A DNA stretch of 64,000 bases from NCBI RefSeq assembly GCF_002499975.2, contig NZ_CP052766.1:930001-994000 (forward strand), in the 5' to 3' direction. The position numbers and the translations under genes were made by a program. The DNA is from Alteromonas pelagimontana. GTDB lineage: Bacteria; Pseudomonadota; Gammaproteobacteria; Enterobacterales; Alteromonadaceae. Numbering within the stretch: position 1 is the first letter of the stretch; every line of letters starts with the position of its first letter. The notes below the pieces were generated by a model, which saw only the letters and a program-made list of their open reading frames with translations, had not been told where the DNA came from and made no database searches. Below are positions 54,164 through 64,000 of the stretch, one piece after another.

Positions 54164-57100
54164 ATGAGTTTATATAATCCCAGTGATTCCCGGGATAACT
54201 GTGGCTTTGGGTTAATCGCCCATACTCACGGGGAAGCTAGCCACCTGCTGGTGAAGACTGCTATTCATGGCCTGGATAGAATGCAGCACCGCGGAGGTAT
54301 TGCAGCCGACGGTAAAACCGGTGACGGCTGTGGTTTACTACTGCAAAAGCCAGATGCTTTTTTTCATTCTGTTGCAGCTGAGAACGGTTGGAAATTAAGC
54401 AAGAAATATGGCGTCGGCATGATCTTCTTAAGTCAGGACGAAAAACTTGCAGAAGTCGCTCGTAGCGTCATGAATGAAGAGCTTGAAAGAGAAACCCTGA
54501 GCGTGGTCGGTTGGCGTAAAGTGCCGGTTGATAACAGCGTGTTGGGTGAGCTTGCTCTATCCGGCGTGCCATTAATTGAACAGGTGTTTGTAAACGCACC
54601 TGCGGGTTGGCGCAAACGAGATCTTGAACGCCGCCTTTATATGGTGCGTCGCCGCGCCGAAAAACGTTTGGAAACTGATCCCGATTTTTACGTAGCGTGT
54701 CTCTCAGGCCTTGTCACTATCTATAAAGGATTGGTGATGCCACGGGATCTGCCGGCTTTCTATGCAGATTTAGCCGACGAGCGGATGCAAAGCGCAATTT
54801 GTGTCTTCCATCAGCGCTTTTCTACCAATACCTTGCCGCGCTGGCCGCTGGCTCAGCCATTCCGCTTTTTAGCGCACAATGGCGAAATTAATACTATTAA
54901 AGGAAACCGCGACTGGGCCAAGGCCCGTACCGCGAAGTTTTCTACGCCTCTTATTCCTGATTTGAAAGACGCTGCTCCGTATGTCAACACCGTAGGGTCG
55001 GATTCATCTTCTTTGGATAACATGCTGGAGCTATTTTTGGCTGGCGGCATGGATTTATTCCGTGCCATGCGATTACTGGTGCCACCGGCGTATCAGAATA
55101 ATAAAACCATGGATGACGACCTGCGCGCCTTCTATGAATTTAACTCCATGCATATGGAACCCTGGGATGGTCCCGCTGGCATCGTATTGACGAATGGCCG
55201 GCACGTAGCATGCAATCTGGACCGCAACGGTTTACGACCGGCGCGTTACGTTATTACCAAAAACGGCTTTATTACACTTGCCTCAGAAGTCGGCATTTGG
55301 GATTACAGTCAGGATGATGTTATTGAAAAAGGTCGCGTAGGCCCTGGCGAAATGTTGGCGGTGGATACCTACAACGGCAAAATCTGGCGCTCTAATGAGA
55401 TTGACGATGAACTGAAAGATCGCCACCCGTACCGGGAATGGCTGGAAAAGCACATCCGTCATCTTGAACCCATTGAAAAAATGGATGCTTCCTTAATTGG
55501 GCAGCGCGTATTTGATGACGACACCATGGCTGTATATCACAAGCTATTTAACTATAGCTATGAAGAGATTCAGCAGGTAATTAAGGTATTGGCAAAAGAT
55601 GGCCAGGAAGCGGTAGGCTCAATGGGTGATGATACACCTATGGCTGTGCTGTCTTCTAAACATCGTACAATTTTTGACTACTTCCGCCAGCAGTTCGCGC
55701 AGGTGACAAACCCGCCTATCGACCCGCTGCGGGAAAGCCACGTCATGTCGCTCGCTACCTGTATTGGTCGTGAGCAAAACGTATTTAGCGAAACCTCGGG
55801 CTATGCTGACAGGGTATTGTTTAACTCGCCCATACTTATGTATACCGACCTTAAACAGTTACGGGAATTTAATCCTGATAACTATTATTCGGAAGTGGTG
55901 GAGCTACAGTATTCGCCGGAAGAGGGCTTAAAAAAGGCCATCGAGCGGATCTGTAATGAAGTTGAATACCTGGTTAAGCAAAAACGCGCTGCGTTCGTTA
56001 TCTTGTCAGATCGTAAAATTAAGCAAAACCGCTTGCCTATTCCTGCAGCAATGGCTGTAGGTGCGGTTCAACGTCGATTGATCGATAAAGCACTGCGATG
56101 CGATGCTAACGTAGTGGTTGAAACCGCAAGTGCTCGCGATCCACACCATTTTGCTGTTCTGATTGGCCTTGGCGCCACAGCTATTTACCCATTCCTGGCT
56201 TACGAAACTATTGAGCAGCTATGTGATAAAGGCGAGCTTGGTATCACTGCTATGCAGGCGACATTAAACTACCGTAAAGGCATCAATAAAGGCCTTTATA
56301 AGATCATGTCGAAAATGGGTATCAGCACTGTAGCCAGCTATCGCAGCGCAAAGTTATTCGAAGCAATTGGTATCAATCAGGATGTGATTGAACTGTGCTT
56401 CCAGGGCGTACCTTCACGTATTCAGGGCGCCGGATTTGAAGATTTTGAGCAGGATATGATGAATCAGTCTCGTATTGCCTGGCTTAAGCGAAAATCTTTA
56501 TCTCATGGAGGCTTGCTTAAGTATGTGCACGGTGGCGAATATCACGCGTACAACCCTGATGTAGTTACCACGTTACAAAAAGCGGTGGTCTCTGGTGATT
56601 ATGCTGACTATCAGGCATTTGCAAAGTTGGTTAACGAGCGCTCACCTGCGCATCTTCGTGATTTGCTGGCGCTGACACCTAACAGTGAAGCTATCGATAT
56701 AAGCGAAGTAGAAGAAGCGGAAAATCTGTTTCCTCGCTTTGATACCGCAGCGATGTCTATTGGCGCATTGAGCCCGGAAGCTCATGAAGCCTTGGCAATT
56801 GCTATGAACCGTCTCGGCGGTAAATCGAACTCGGGCGAGGGTGGTGAACACCCTTCCCGCTTCGGAACGGAAAAGAACTCTAAGATTAAGCAGGTTGCTT
56901 CCGGCCGTTTTGGTGTTACACCGCATTATCTGGTGAACGCTAACGTGATCCAGATAAAAGTCGCTCAGGGCGCTAAACCCGGCGAAGGTGGGCAGTTGCC
57001 TGGTGATAAAGTAAATAAATATATTGCGCAACTGCGGTTCTCGGTGCCTGGCGTGACCCTAATATCACCACCGCCGCATCATGATATTTATTCAATTGAA

Positions 57101-58630
57101 GATTTGGCGCAGCTTATTTTCGATCTTAAGCAGGTTAATCCGGCAGCGTTGATTTCGGTAAAACTGGTTTCTGAACCTGGTGTTGGCACCATTGCTACTG
57201 GCGTGGCTAAAGCCTATGCCGATTTAATTACCATATCTGGGTACGACGGCGGCACCGGCGCAAGTCCGCTGACGTCGGTTAAGTATGCTGGAAGTCCGTT
57301 TGAACTCGGTCTGGCAGAAACACAGCAGGCACTAATTGAAAATGGTTTACGCCATAAAGTACGTGTTCAGACAGATGGCGGTCTAAAAACAGGTTTAGAT
57401 GTTGTGAAAGCCGCTTGCCTGGGTGCGGAAAGCTTTGGCTTTGGTACTGGACCTATGGTGGCTTTGGGCTGCAAATACCTGCGAATTTGCCACCTGAACA
57501 ATTGCGCGACAGGTGTAGCAACGCAGGATCAAAAACTGCGTGACGAACATTTTATTGGTTTACCTGAAATGGTAATGAACTACTTCAGGTTCATTGCACA
57601 GGAAGTTCGCGAAATTATGGCGACTCTGGGTGTACGTAAATTTGACGAATTAATCGGCCGTACCGACTTGCTAAAAGTTATTAACGGTATAACTGCTAAG
57701 CAGAATAAGCTGGATTTATCGCCACTTCTGGTTCGTCCCAAAGAAGGTGAACACACACGTTTATTCTGTTCACAGACCACCAACCAACCCATGGATAAAG
57801 GGGAGCTAAACGGTCAACTGCTAAAAGATGCGCAAAGCGCAATTGCCGCAGGTAAAGGCATAAAGCTAGCTTACCCAATCCGCAATACGGATCGTTCAGT
57901 CGGTGCGTTGCTGTCTGGGGAAATTGCCAAGCATCATGGTAATCATGATATGGAAGATATGCCGGTAGAAGTACAGTTTACGGGTACTGCCGGACAAAGC
58001 TTTGGGGTGTGGAATGCTGGCGGTTTGCACATGCGTATTGAAGGTGATGCCAACGACTACGTCGGCAAAGGCATGACTGGCGGTAAACTGGTTATCTATC
58101 CACCGAAAAAAATCAGTTTTGACGCCCACAGCAGTACGATTATGGGTAACACCTGTTTGTACGGAGCTACCGGCGGTAAATTGCTGGCTGCAGGTCGTGC
58201 CGGTGAACGCTTTGCCGTACGGAATTCCGGTGCTATTGCAGTAGTCGAAGGCATTGGTGACAACGGCTGCGAATATATGACCGGCGGTATTGTTGCGGTT
58301 CTTGGCCCTGTAGGGGTTAACTTTGGTGCCGGTATGACAGGCGGCTTTGCTTACCTCTATGACGAAGGCGAAGATTTGGATAACCGGGTCAATCAAGAGC
58401 TTGTTGAAGTTATGCCAATTGACGACAAAGTCATTTTGGCCGAGCACCTTCGTGGCTTGTTAAACCAGCATTATGAAGAAACGGGTAGTGAGCATTCGCT
58501 GTCATTGTTGACCGATTTCACCACCGCTCTTACGCGTTTTAAGCTGATCAAACCGAAAACCAGTGATGTGAAAAACCTGTTGGGCCACATCAGCCGTTCG
58601 AGTGACGAACTGCGAATTCAGGCTCAATAG
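54164..58630 (+). CDS. gltB: Glutamate synthase (NADPH), large subunit
   Basis: 1488 residues. Transfers the amide nitrogen of glutamine to 2-oxoglutarate for ammonia assimilation. The class-II glutaminase starts with Cys13 in DNCGFGLIAHTHGE, exposed after removal of a short propeptide; HRFSTNTLPRWPLAQPFRFLAHNGEIN is the glutamine-binding part. The FMN/2-oxoglutarate barrel contains IKQVASGRFGVTPHYL, GGTGASPLTSVKYAGSPFELGL and QTDGGLKTGLDVVKA; Cys residues in CKYLRICHLNNCATGVATQ bind the 3Fe-4S cluster. A C-terminal beta-helix carries repeated G-x-x-G. AAGGAG before the ATG. gltD follows 15 bp downstream. Confidence 0.98.
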   Translation: MSLYNPSDSRDNCGFGLIAHTHGEASHLLVKTAIHGLDRMQHRGGIAADGKTGDGCGLLLQKPDAFFHSVAAENGWKLSKKYGVGMIFLSQDEKLAEVARSVMNEELERETLSVVGWRKVPVDNSVLGELALSGVPLIEQVFVNAPAGWRKRDLERRLYMVRRRAEKRLETDPDFYVACLSGLVTIYKGLVMPRDLPAFYADLADERMQSAICVFHQRFSTNTLPRWPLAQPFRFLAHNGEINTIKGNRDWAKARTAKFSTPLIPDLKDAAPYVNTVGSDSSSLDNMLELFLAGGMDLFRAMRLLVPPAYQNNKTMDDDLRAFYEFNSMHMEPWDGPAGIVLTNGRHVACNLDRNGLRPARYVITKNGFITLASEVGIWDYSQDDVIEKGRVGPGEMLAVDTYNGKIWRSNEIDDELKDRHPYREWLEKHIRHLEPIEKMDASLIGQRVFDDDTMAVYHKLFNYSYEEIQQVIKVLAKDGQEAVGSMGDDTPMAVLSSKHRTIFDYFRQQFAQVTNPPIDPLRESHVMSLATCIGREQNVFSETSGYADRVLFNSPILMYTDLKQLREFNPDNYYSEVVELQYSPEEGLKKAIERICNEVEYLVKQKRAAFVILSDRKIKQNRLPIPAAMAVGAVQRRLIDKALRCDANVVVETASARDPHHFAVLIGLGATAIYPFLAYETIEQLCDKGELGITAMQATLNYRKGINKGLYKIMSKMGISTVASYRSAKLFEAIGINQDVIELCFQGVPSRIQGAGFEDFEQDMMNQSRIAWLKRKSLSHGGLLKYVHGGEYHAYNPDVVTTLQKAVVSGDYADYQAFAKLVNERSPAHLRDLLALTPNSEAIDISEVEEAENLFPRFDTAAMSIGALSPEAHEALAIAMNRLGGKSNSGEGGEHPSRFGTEKNSKIKQVASGRFGVTPHYLVNANVIQIKVAQGAKPGEGGQLPGDKVNKYIAQLRFSVPGVTLISPPPHHDIYSIEDLAQLIFDLKQVNPAALISVKLVSEPGVGTIATGVAKAYADLITISGYDGGTGASPLTSVKYAGSPFELGLAETQQALIENGLRHKVRVQTDGGLKTGLDVVKAACLGAESFGFGTGPMVALGCKYLRICHLNNCATGVATQDQKLRDEHFIGLPEMVMNYFRFIAQEVREIMATLGVRKFDELIGRTDLLKVINGITAKQNKLDLSPLLVRPKEGEHTRLFCSQTTNQPMDKGELNGQLLKDAQSAIAAGKGIKLAYPIRNTDRSVGALLSGEIAKHHGNHDMEDMPVEVQFTGTAGQSFGVWNAGGLHMRIEGDANDYVGKGMTGGKLVIYPPKKISFDAHSSTIMGNTCLYGATGGKLLAAGRAGERFAVRNSGAIAVVEGIGDNGCEYMTGGIVAVLGPVGVNFGAGMTGGFAYLYDEGEDLDNRVNQELVEVMPIDDKVILAEHLRGLLNQHYEETGSEHSLSLLTDFTTALTRFKLIKPKTSDVKNLLGHISRSSDELRIQAQ

Positions 58631-60061
<1,431 letters not shown>

Positions 60062-60069
60062 TCATCTCA

Positions 60070-60097
60070 ATAGGGTAAGCTATCTGGCTTACCCTAT
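60070..60097 (+). terminator. Hairpin after gltD, probable terminator
   Basis: Perfect 11-bp stem ATAGGGTAAGC / GCTTACCCTAT with a 6-nt loop, 8 bp after the gltD stop. The downstream sequence is A/T-rich but not a T-run, so termination may be partial. Confidence 0.55.
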
Positions 60098-60229
60098 ACT
60101 TATATACTACTACACATACCTAATAACTCCCCCTCCTGCATTGCGCTGACTTTTTGCACAACTTATATTCATCACAAGGGTTTCCCACCCCACCATGTTG
60201 AATAACTTTAAAAGAAGTCAGAGAATATT

Positions 60230-60622
60230 ATGAAATTACGTAGCGCCCTGTTCACACTGATTGCCGGTGTAACTGTCTCAGGTAACCTGATGGCTGAACC
60301 CGCAATTTCTGCGCCTGATACCAAATTATGTCCGGTAGACTTTCACACAGTTGTGCTCCCTGACAACGCTAAACAGTGTCAGCGTTTTGACGTCGAGATG
60401 CCTGCTACCATGATTTACTTTGCGCCTCAGAGCAAAGCAGATTTGATTGCATACTATCAGTCCACCATGCCGTCACTGAAGGTTCATTCTACGTTTAATG
60501 GTCGTACGCTGCTGATGGCAGAGAACCAGCAAATTCGCGTTATTGTTTCTCCTGATAGCACTGGCTCTCAGGTAGATATTATGGTTACTGCGCCACAGGA
60601 AACACTGATCACAAGCCTGTAA
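60230..60622 (+). CDS. Small exported protein of unknown function
   Basis: 130 residues. Signal peptide about MKLRSALFTLIAGVTVSGNLMA, cut before EPAISA. The mature part has two cysteines, in TKLCPVDFH and AKQCQRF, that could form a disulfide, then YFAPQSKADLIAYYQSTMPSLKVHSTFNGRTLLMAENQQIRVIVSPDSTGSQVDIMVT, a compact alpha/beta pattern. I do not recognise a family. Ribosome site AGAGA 8 nt before the ATG, and a hairpin follows the stop. Monocistronic. Confidence 0.75.
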   Translation: MKLRSALFTLIAGVTVSGNLMAEPAISAPDTKLCPVDFHTVVLPDNAKQCQRFDVEMPATMIYFAPQSKADLIAYYQSTMPSLKVHSTFNGRTLLMAENQQIRVIVSPDSTGSQVDIMVTAPQETLITSL

Positions 60623-60632
60623 TTTCCTATTT

Positions 60633-60668
60633 AAGTGCCGGGATCCGCTTCCGGCACCTTACTTTTTA
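60633..60668 (+). terminator. Hairpin with T-rich tail after the exported protein gene
   Basis: AGTGCCGG, 9-nt loop, CCGGCAC, then CTTACTTTTT. Stem 7-8 bp. Confidence 0.65.
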
Positions 60669-60695
60669 CCCCTCCCTGTTCCATTTCCAACAATA

Positions 60696-61857
60696 TCTAA
60701 ATAACTGATCCTAAGTCTGCTACACCTCAGCCAGTCCATGTTGGTTGCCGGGGAATGGCGAAGCAGTTTCCATAAATCGTCTTACTTGCTGTAGTAGCTC
60801 CCACATTTGTGAACACCGATGGTTGCGCGTCACGGTTTCATGTAGTGCGTGCCATAGCTTCTCAATCTTGTTCACCCAAGGACTATAGACCGGCTGAAAC
60901 AGCAATGTAAATTTCGGATTTTGCTTCAGCCATGCCTGAGTTTTTCTACTTTTGTGGATAATGTAGTTGTCCACTATTAACGTAATGGTTTTGGCTTTCC
61001 GATATGTCTTTCTCAGGTACACCATCAGTTTGATAAATAGCTCCGAGCATTTGGAATGGCTACCCACATATTTCACGGCACCCGTTCCGGCGTGTAAGGC
61101 TCCGGCAAGATAGTATTTTTCATTACGACCAGGTGTTGGCACCAGTCGCTGCTTGCCTTTAAAACCCCAGTCTGCGCCTATTTTAGGATTCAGATGGATA
61201 TCCACTTCATCCTCATAAAATACTGGATTATCAGCATCACATTTATCCAGTGCGGCCTTAATAGCAGCAAGTTTTTCTTCCTTGTGCGGATCGCGAATTC
61301 GCAATGTGGGTGCGGCTCGTCGCCACACTATCCCCAGCTCTGGCATCCAACGTCGCAATGTTGAACTATGAACCTGGATACCGGCATGTTTAAACATCAC
61401 GTTTGACAACAGCTCGGTACTCCAGCGACTACGCTGGTAGCCTAAGTCCTGCGGTGAGCAGGGAATAAGAAAGTGAAGCAACTTCACTATCACAGCGCCC
61501 GGAAGGTAAGCTGGCTTTCCTTGTTCTGCATCCTTTAAACCTTCAATACCAACTTCGCTATACCACTTGCACCAACGGTTTACCGAGGAGCGGGCTGCGC
61601 TCAATAGTTTCGCCACACGAGAGCGGGTATGCCCTTGGCTAACCAGCAACACCGCATTAGCTCTACGGCTAAAACGTTTATCTTTACTACGTTGAACGAT
61701 TTTTTCTAATCGGCGTCGCTCAGGCCGGTCTATCAGTGATATTCTGTTCATGCTCAGTGTGGTTCTCGGTAATTTCTGTTTGGCGACCGATCTGATCGCA
61801 GAAATCACACTGAGTTCCCTTAGGGGGTGATCTATATTTAGGAACAGCTATTTAGAA
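60696..61857. mobile_element. IS630-family insertion sequence (about 1.16 kb)
   Basis: The ends are inverted copies: TCTAAATAACTGATCCTAAG at the left and, reading inwards from the right, TCTAAATAGCTGTTCCTAAA. TA dinucleotides flank both sides (60694-60695 and 61858-61859), the target duplication of IS630/Tc1 elements. The right end has one extra base before the repeat. A single intact transposase gene fills the interior on the minus strand. Confidence 0.85.
60720..61751 (-). CDS. IS630-family transposase
   Basis: DDE transposase. The frame opens at 61808, but family length and the MNRISLIDRPERRRLEK start favour ATG 61751 (343 residues). N-terminal helix-turn-helix pair with RRANAVLLVSQGHTRSRVAKLLSAARSSVNRWCKWY, then a winged-helix segment (STELLSNVMFKHAGIQVHSSTLRRWM). 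The DDE acids are in FYEDEVDIHLNP, LIVDNYIIHKS and YSPWVNKIEKLWHALHE. No frameshift, so the element could be active. The stop lies about 25 bp from the left end. Confidence 0.9.
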   Translation of the reverse strand: MNRISLIDRPERRRLEKIVQRSKDKRFSRRANAVLLVSQGHTRSRVAKLLSAARSSVNRWCKWYSEVGIEGLKDAEQGKPAYLPGAVIVKLLHFLIPCSPQDLGYQRSRWSTELLSNVMFKHAGIQVHSSTLRRWMPELGIVWRRAAPTLRIRDPHKEEKLAAIKAALDKCDADNPVFYEDEVDIHLNPKIGADWGFKGKQRLVPTPGRNEKYYLAGALHAGTGAVKYVGSHSKCSELFIKLMVYLRKTYRKAKTITLIVDNYIIHKSRKTQAWLKQNPKFTLLFQPVYSPWVNKIEKLWHALHETVTRNHRCSQMWELLQQVRRFMETASPFPGNQHGLAEV

Positions 61858-61973
61858 TAAACCTAGCCCTTCCCCGTCTACAATCTGCACGCGTTTGAGA
61901 AAAATTCCTTCAGCTGATGAACCTGGCACTTCCTTTGCTATTTCTCTTCTGAACAACCTAATGTTGCGGTTGT

Positions 61974-61987
61974 GTCAGAATTCTGAC
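61974..61987. promoter_or_regulatory. 14-bp perfect palindrome upstream of the DUF2726 gene
   Basis: GTCAGAATTCTGAC, ending 32 bp before the ATG. Position and symmetry suggest a regulator site; the protein is unknown. Confidence 0.4.
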
Positions 61988-62019
61988 GCTATCCGTCTTT
62001 TTTATTCGCGAGGACTGTT

Positions 62020-62604
62020 ATGGAATTGGCTATAATTCTAATGATGCTGCTGATCGTAGTGGCATTGGGCGCTATGAAATTATCGGATCAGGGTGTTGCC
62101 TTTCCTTTTCGTCGGAAAAACCAGCTTTTCACCCCGGTAGAACACACCTTTTTAACGCTCATAGAGCAGTCGATGGGACGAGAGTTCCGGATTGTCTGTC
62201 GTGTCCGGTTAAGCGATTTACTCACGGTGCCTCAACAAACAAACAAAAAGCAGGCTAGCGCAGCATTGGCGCGGGCGTCTTCTCGTCAGCTGGACTTTGT
62301 GCTTTGCGATAAAGAAGACATGACGCCAGTTCTGGCCATTGATCTTGTCCACAGCAGTGGCAAAGAAGGATATAAAACCCAACGCGACTGGTTTGTTAGC
62401 GGTGCGCTTGATGCTGCGGGAGTTCCTCATGCGCGAATTAAAGTGCAATCCGGCTACAGTGTCGAAGAAATTCGAGAGTGTTTGGAAAACAAGTTAATTC
62501 CTTATCGCAGAAAACTGCAACGCATAGCGCAGTTACCGTCGCACAATCCAGCGCCGCCTAAGCGCCCTACTCGTCCGATTCGCTCCAGCCGCGCGGCCGC
62601 GTAA
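62020..62604 (+). CDS. Membrane-anchored DUF2726 protein
   Basis: 194 residues. One N-terminal membrane helix (about 2-20, ELAIILMMLLIVVALGAM), then a DUF2726 domain (about 36-160): KNQLFTPVEHTFLTLIEQSMGREFRIVCRVRLSDLL and RQLDFVLCDKEDMTPVLAIDLVHSSG, a nuclease-like fold with a conserved D...D pattern. It ends in a basic, proline-rich tail (PAPPKRPTRPIRSSRAAA). Function unknown; the fold suggests action on nucleic acids, unproven. A terminator follows. Confidence 0.85.
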   Translation: MELAIILMMLLIVVALGAMKLSDQGVAFPFRRKNQLFTPVEHTFLTLIEQSMGREFRIVCRVRLSDLLTVPQQTNKKQASAALARASSRQLDFVLCDKEDMTPVLAIDLVHSSGKEGYKTQRDWFVSGALDAAGVPHARIKVQSGYSVEEIRECLENKLIPYRRKLQRIAQLPSHNPAPPKRPTRPIRSSRAAA

Positions 62605-62631
62605 GTTACTTTAATTTCTTCGGATGGCAGC

Positions 62632-62670
62632 CGCCCCCAGGCTGTCGTCCTTTTCTTTTTACTGCCAGGC
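62632..62670 (+). terminator. Intrinsic terminator after the DUF2726 gene
   Basis: GGATGGCAGCC pairs with GGCTGTCGTCC (one G-T pair and one mismatch) around a 7-nt loop, followed by TTTTCTTTTT. Confidence 0.8.
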
Positions 62671-62853
62671 TTTATACTGTCTAATTTCAATCCTCAAAGA
62701 GAAGTGTTTAGCTTAGAGAAACGTGACGCTGACTTAGCATTTTTCTATGCGGATTGATACAACCCCATCTACCCAACGTTGCGCACCTTCACAGGCAAAA
62801 AATCTCGCTGTACGAGTGAACATGCAACACGCAGACACGGAACAAAAATAAGT

Positions 62854-63552
62854 ATGAGAATAGGAATATTAGGTGCCATGGACGAAGAAGTGGCATTGTT
62901 ACAGTCTTCACTGGACAATTCATCTACCGTACAACACAAGCATCTTAGCTTTTGCCAAGGTACGCTGCATGGCGTAGAAATTGTAGTGGTCAGGTGTGGC
63001 ATTGGAAAGGTAGCAGCAACAATTGCTACTACGATACTTATAGAGCAGTTTTCGCCAGATTATGTGGTCAACACCGGTTCCGCTGGTGGGTTCGATATTA
63101 ACCTGAACATTGGTGATATCGTTATTGGCACTGAGGTCCAACATCATGATGTGGATCTTACCCACTTCGGTTACGCTCCGGGCCAATGTGCCGGCGGGTT
63201 GCCAGCCACCTATACCTGTGACAAAACATTGGTGGACGCAGCAAAAAAGGCAGCAGTTGTGCTGGAACACGTGCAAAATAAAACTGGTTTAATATGCACT
63301 GGTGATGCTTTTATAGGCTCTGATGAAGCCGCCCAGCGCCTGCGCAGTACCTTCGCCGCTATGAAAGCCTGTGAAATGGAAGGTGCAGCCATTGGCCAAA
63401 CCTGTTTTATGCTGCAAACGCCGTTTCTGGTGATCCGGTCACTTTCAGATATTGCTGGCAAAACATCAACTGTGTCGTTTCAGGAATACCTTCAAACTGC
63501 TGCAAAAAACTCGGCCCAATTGGTGATCGGCATGATAAAGGCGTTAGCGTAG
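62854..63552 (+). CDS. mtnN: 5'-Methylthioadenosine/S-adenosylhomocysteine nucleosidase
   Basis: Cleaves MTA, SAH and 5'-deoxyadenosine to release adenine; part of methyl-cycle and autoinducer-2 chemistry. 232 residues from ATG 62854, the length of E. coli MtnN; an in-frame ATG 75 bp upstream is not supported. MRIGILGAMDEEVALL has catalytic Glu12; VVNTGSAGGFD is the nucleoside loop; MEGAAIGQ and RSLSDIAG carry the active-site Glu and Asp. It precedes a CbiB-like gene on the same strand. Confidence 0.96.
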   Translation: MRIGILGAMDEEVALLQSSLDNSSTVQHKHLSFCQGTLHGVEIVVVRCGIGKVAATIATTILIEQFSPDYVVNTGSAGGFDINLNIGDIVIGTEVQHHDVDLTHFGYAPGQCAGGLPATYTCDKTLVDAAKKAAVVLEHVQNKTGLICTGDAFIGSDEAAQRLRSTFAAMKACEMEGAAIGQTCFMLQTPFLVIRSLSDIAGKTSTVSFQEYLQTAAKNSAQLVIGMIKALA

Positions 63553-63580
63553 CGCCCGTTGTGCACTGAGTCACCTAACT

Positions 63581-63607
63581 AACCTGAATCTTGGATAAGA
63601 AGTGTCG
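63581..63607. repeat. Solo end related to the 34415 MITE
   Basis: AACCTGAATCTTGGATAAGAAGTGTCG shares GGATAAGAAGTGTCG exactly with 34427-34441 and has the same AACT just before it. No inverted partner is evident downstream in the window. Confidence 0.55.
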
Positions 63608-63810
63608 ATTAAATTCATATTTGTACAAACGATAGCTTAATGGGCGTAATTTTAGTTAGCGATGACGGTATGTCATTTAGTGACGATATTTATGGGGATA
63701 GCAACGCGCGACTACGTCATAGCTGGCTATGACCAGCAAGCGCAACGATGACAGGCGCATAAATAGCGTTATTGAGGGGCGCTGCTTACCCAGGATCAGG
63801 ATAATTACTC

Positions 63811-64000
63811 ATGGAAGCTCTGCTTACCCACTCTTCATTACAAACGTTGCTTATTTTGCTAGCCGTTACGGCTGTTGACGGAATTTGGCGTTGGCCGCTA
63901 AGCAGCCATCCGTTAACCTTGCTGCGTCATCTTGCAGAGGGCATGGCAACCAAGGTACGCCCGTCCAGTCAAGATGGACGCACGCAGCACCGCATTTCCG
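63811..64000 (+). CDS. CbiB/CobD-like membrane protein (N-terminal part)
   Basis: Partial: 63 codons from ATG 63811 (CAGGAT upstream), cut by the window end. The visible part starts MEALLTHSSLQTLLILLAVTAVDGIWRWPLSSHPLTLL, with one hydrophobic helix and a short HP-containing loop, resembling the start of adenosylcobinamide-phosphate synthase (CbiB/CobD), which usually follows the mtn nucleosidase in related genomes. No cobalamin riboswitch is visible upstream. The call rests partly on neighbour order; AmpE, a CbiB-fold relative, is the other possibility. Confidence 0.5.
   Translation, partial: MEALLTHSSLQTLLILLAVTAVDGIWRWPLSSHPLTLLRHLAEGMATKVRPSSQDGRTQHRIS

Noticed and set aside
57896..58447. 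Minus-strand frame of 183 codons opposite the 3' end of gltB
   Set aside because: Antisense to the glycine-rich beta-helix of GltB; compositional artefact.
63553..63810. Cobalamin riboswitch upstream of the CbiB-like gene
   Set aside because: The conserved B12-box pattern is not present; the region instead contains a solo repeat end.

Overview
The window looks like chromosomal DNA of a marine gammaproteobacterium of the Alteromonadaceae (Alteromonas, Salinimonas, Lacimicrobium or a close relative). This rests on recognised gene order: rsmE-gshB-yqgE-ruvX, pilT/pilU beside yggS-proC-yggT, an attenuated thrLABC operon, rsmI/lpoA-yraN-diaA-dolP, a GntR-led prpBC-acnD-prpF cluster, and arcB divergent from gltBD. 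Carboxynorspermidine genes and a DUF3545 protein also fit. Family names come from reading the translations; no database search was run.

Layout. 1-8.6 kb: the start of an MscS channel on the minus strand, a 57-residue membrane miniprotein, then rRNA methylation (rsmE), glutathione synthesis (gshB), yqgE and ruvX. A DUF2007 protein and the type IV pilus retraction ATPases pilU and pilT follow on the minus strand, then yggS, proC and yggT on the plus strand. 8.6-19.9 kb: a DUF4426 protein, yaaA, the sugar-phosphate pair tal-pgi, a DUF3545 protein, and the minus-strand threonine operon (leader peptide, attenuator, thrA, thrB, thrC) with ung abutting its end. 20-31.4 kb is the more accessory part: a porin with a solute-binding protein, two oxidoreductases, a sulfatase next to a Tat-exported GH78-type domain protein, a CheY-like regulator, a relic of aceK, a DUF1080 protein, an orphan OmpR-type regulator and a D-cysteine desulfhydrase-like enzyme. 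31.5-39 kb: the carboxynorspermidine pair, a 115-bp MITE-like element, and the rsmI / lpoA-yraN-diaA-dolP cell-envelope block. 39.7-48.8 kb: an MFS exporter, a secreted two-domain OB-like protein and the 2-methylcitrate (propionate) operon. 48.9-64 kb: two PH-domain membrane proteins, the ArcB hybrid kinase, glutamate synthase gltBD, an IS630-family insertion sequence, a DUF2726 protein, mtn, and the start of a CbiB/CobD-like gene.

Most of the window is housekeeping. I found no CRISPR array, tRNA, rRNA, phage or defence island. The points that deserve a second look are small: the missed membrane miniprotein; the thr leader and attenuator; three copies of the palindrome TTGTCGACAA around the propionate regulator; a MITE whose end supplies the rsmI stop codon; a dispersed AATCCGCATT hairpin repeat; a standalone GH78-type N-terminal domain beside a sulfatase; an aceK 3' relic with no aceK or glyoxylate genes nearby; and an ArcB that keeps only one of the two redox cysteines known in E. 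coli.
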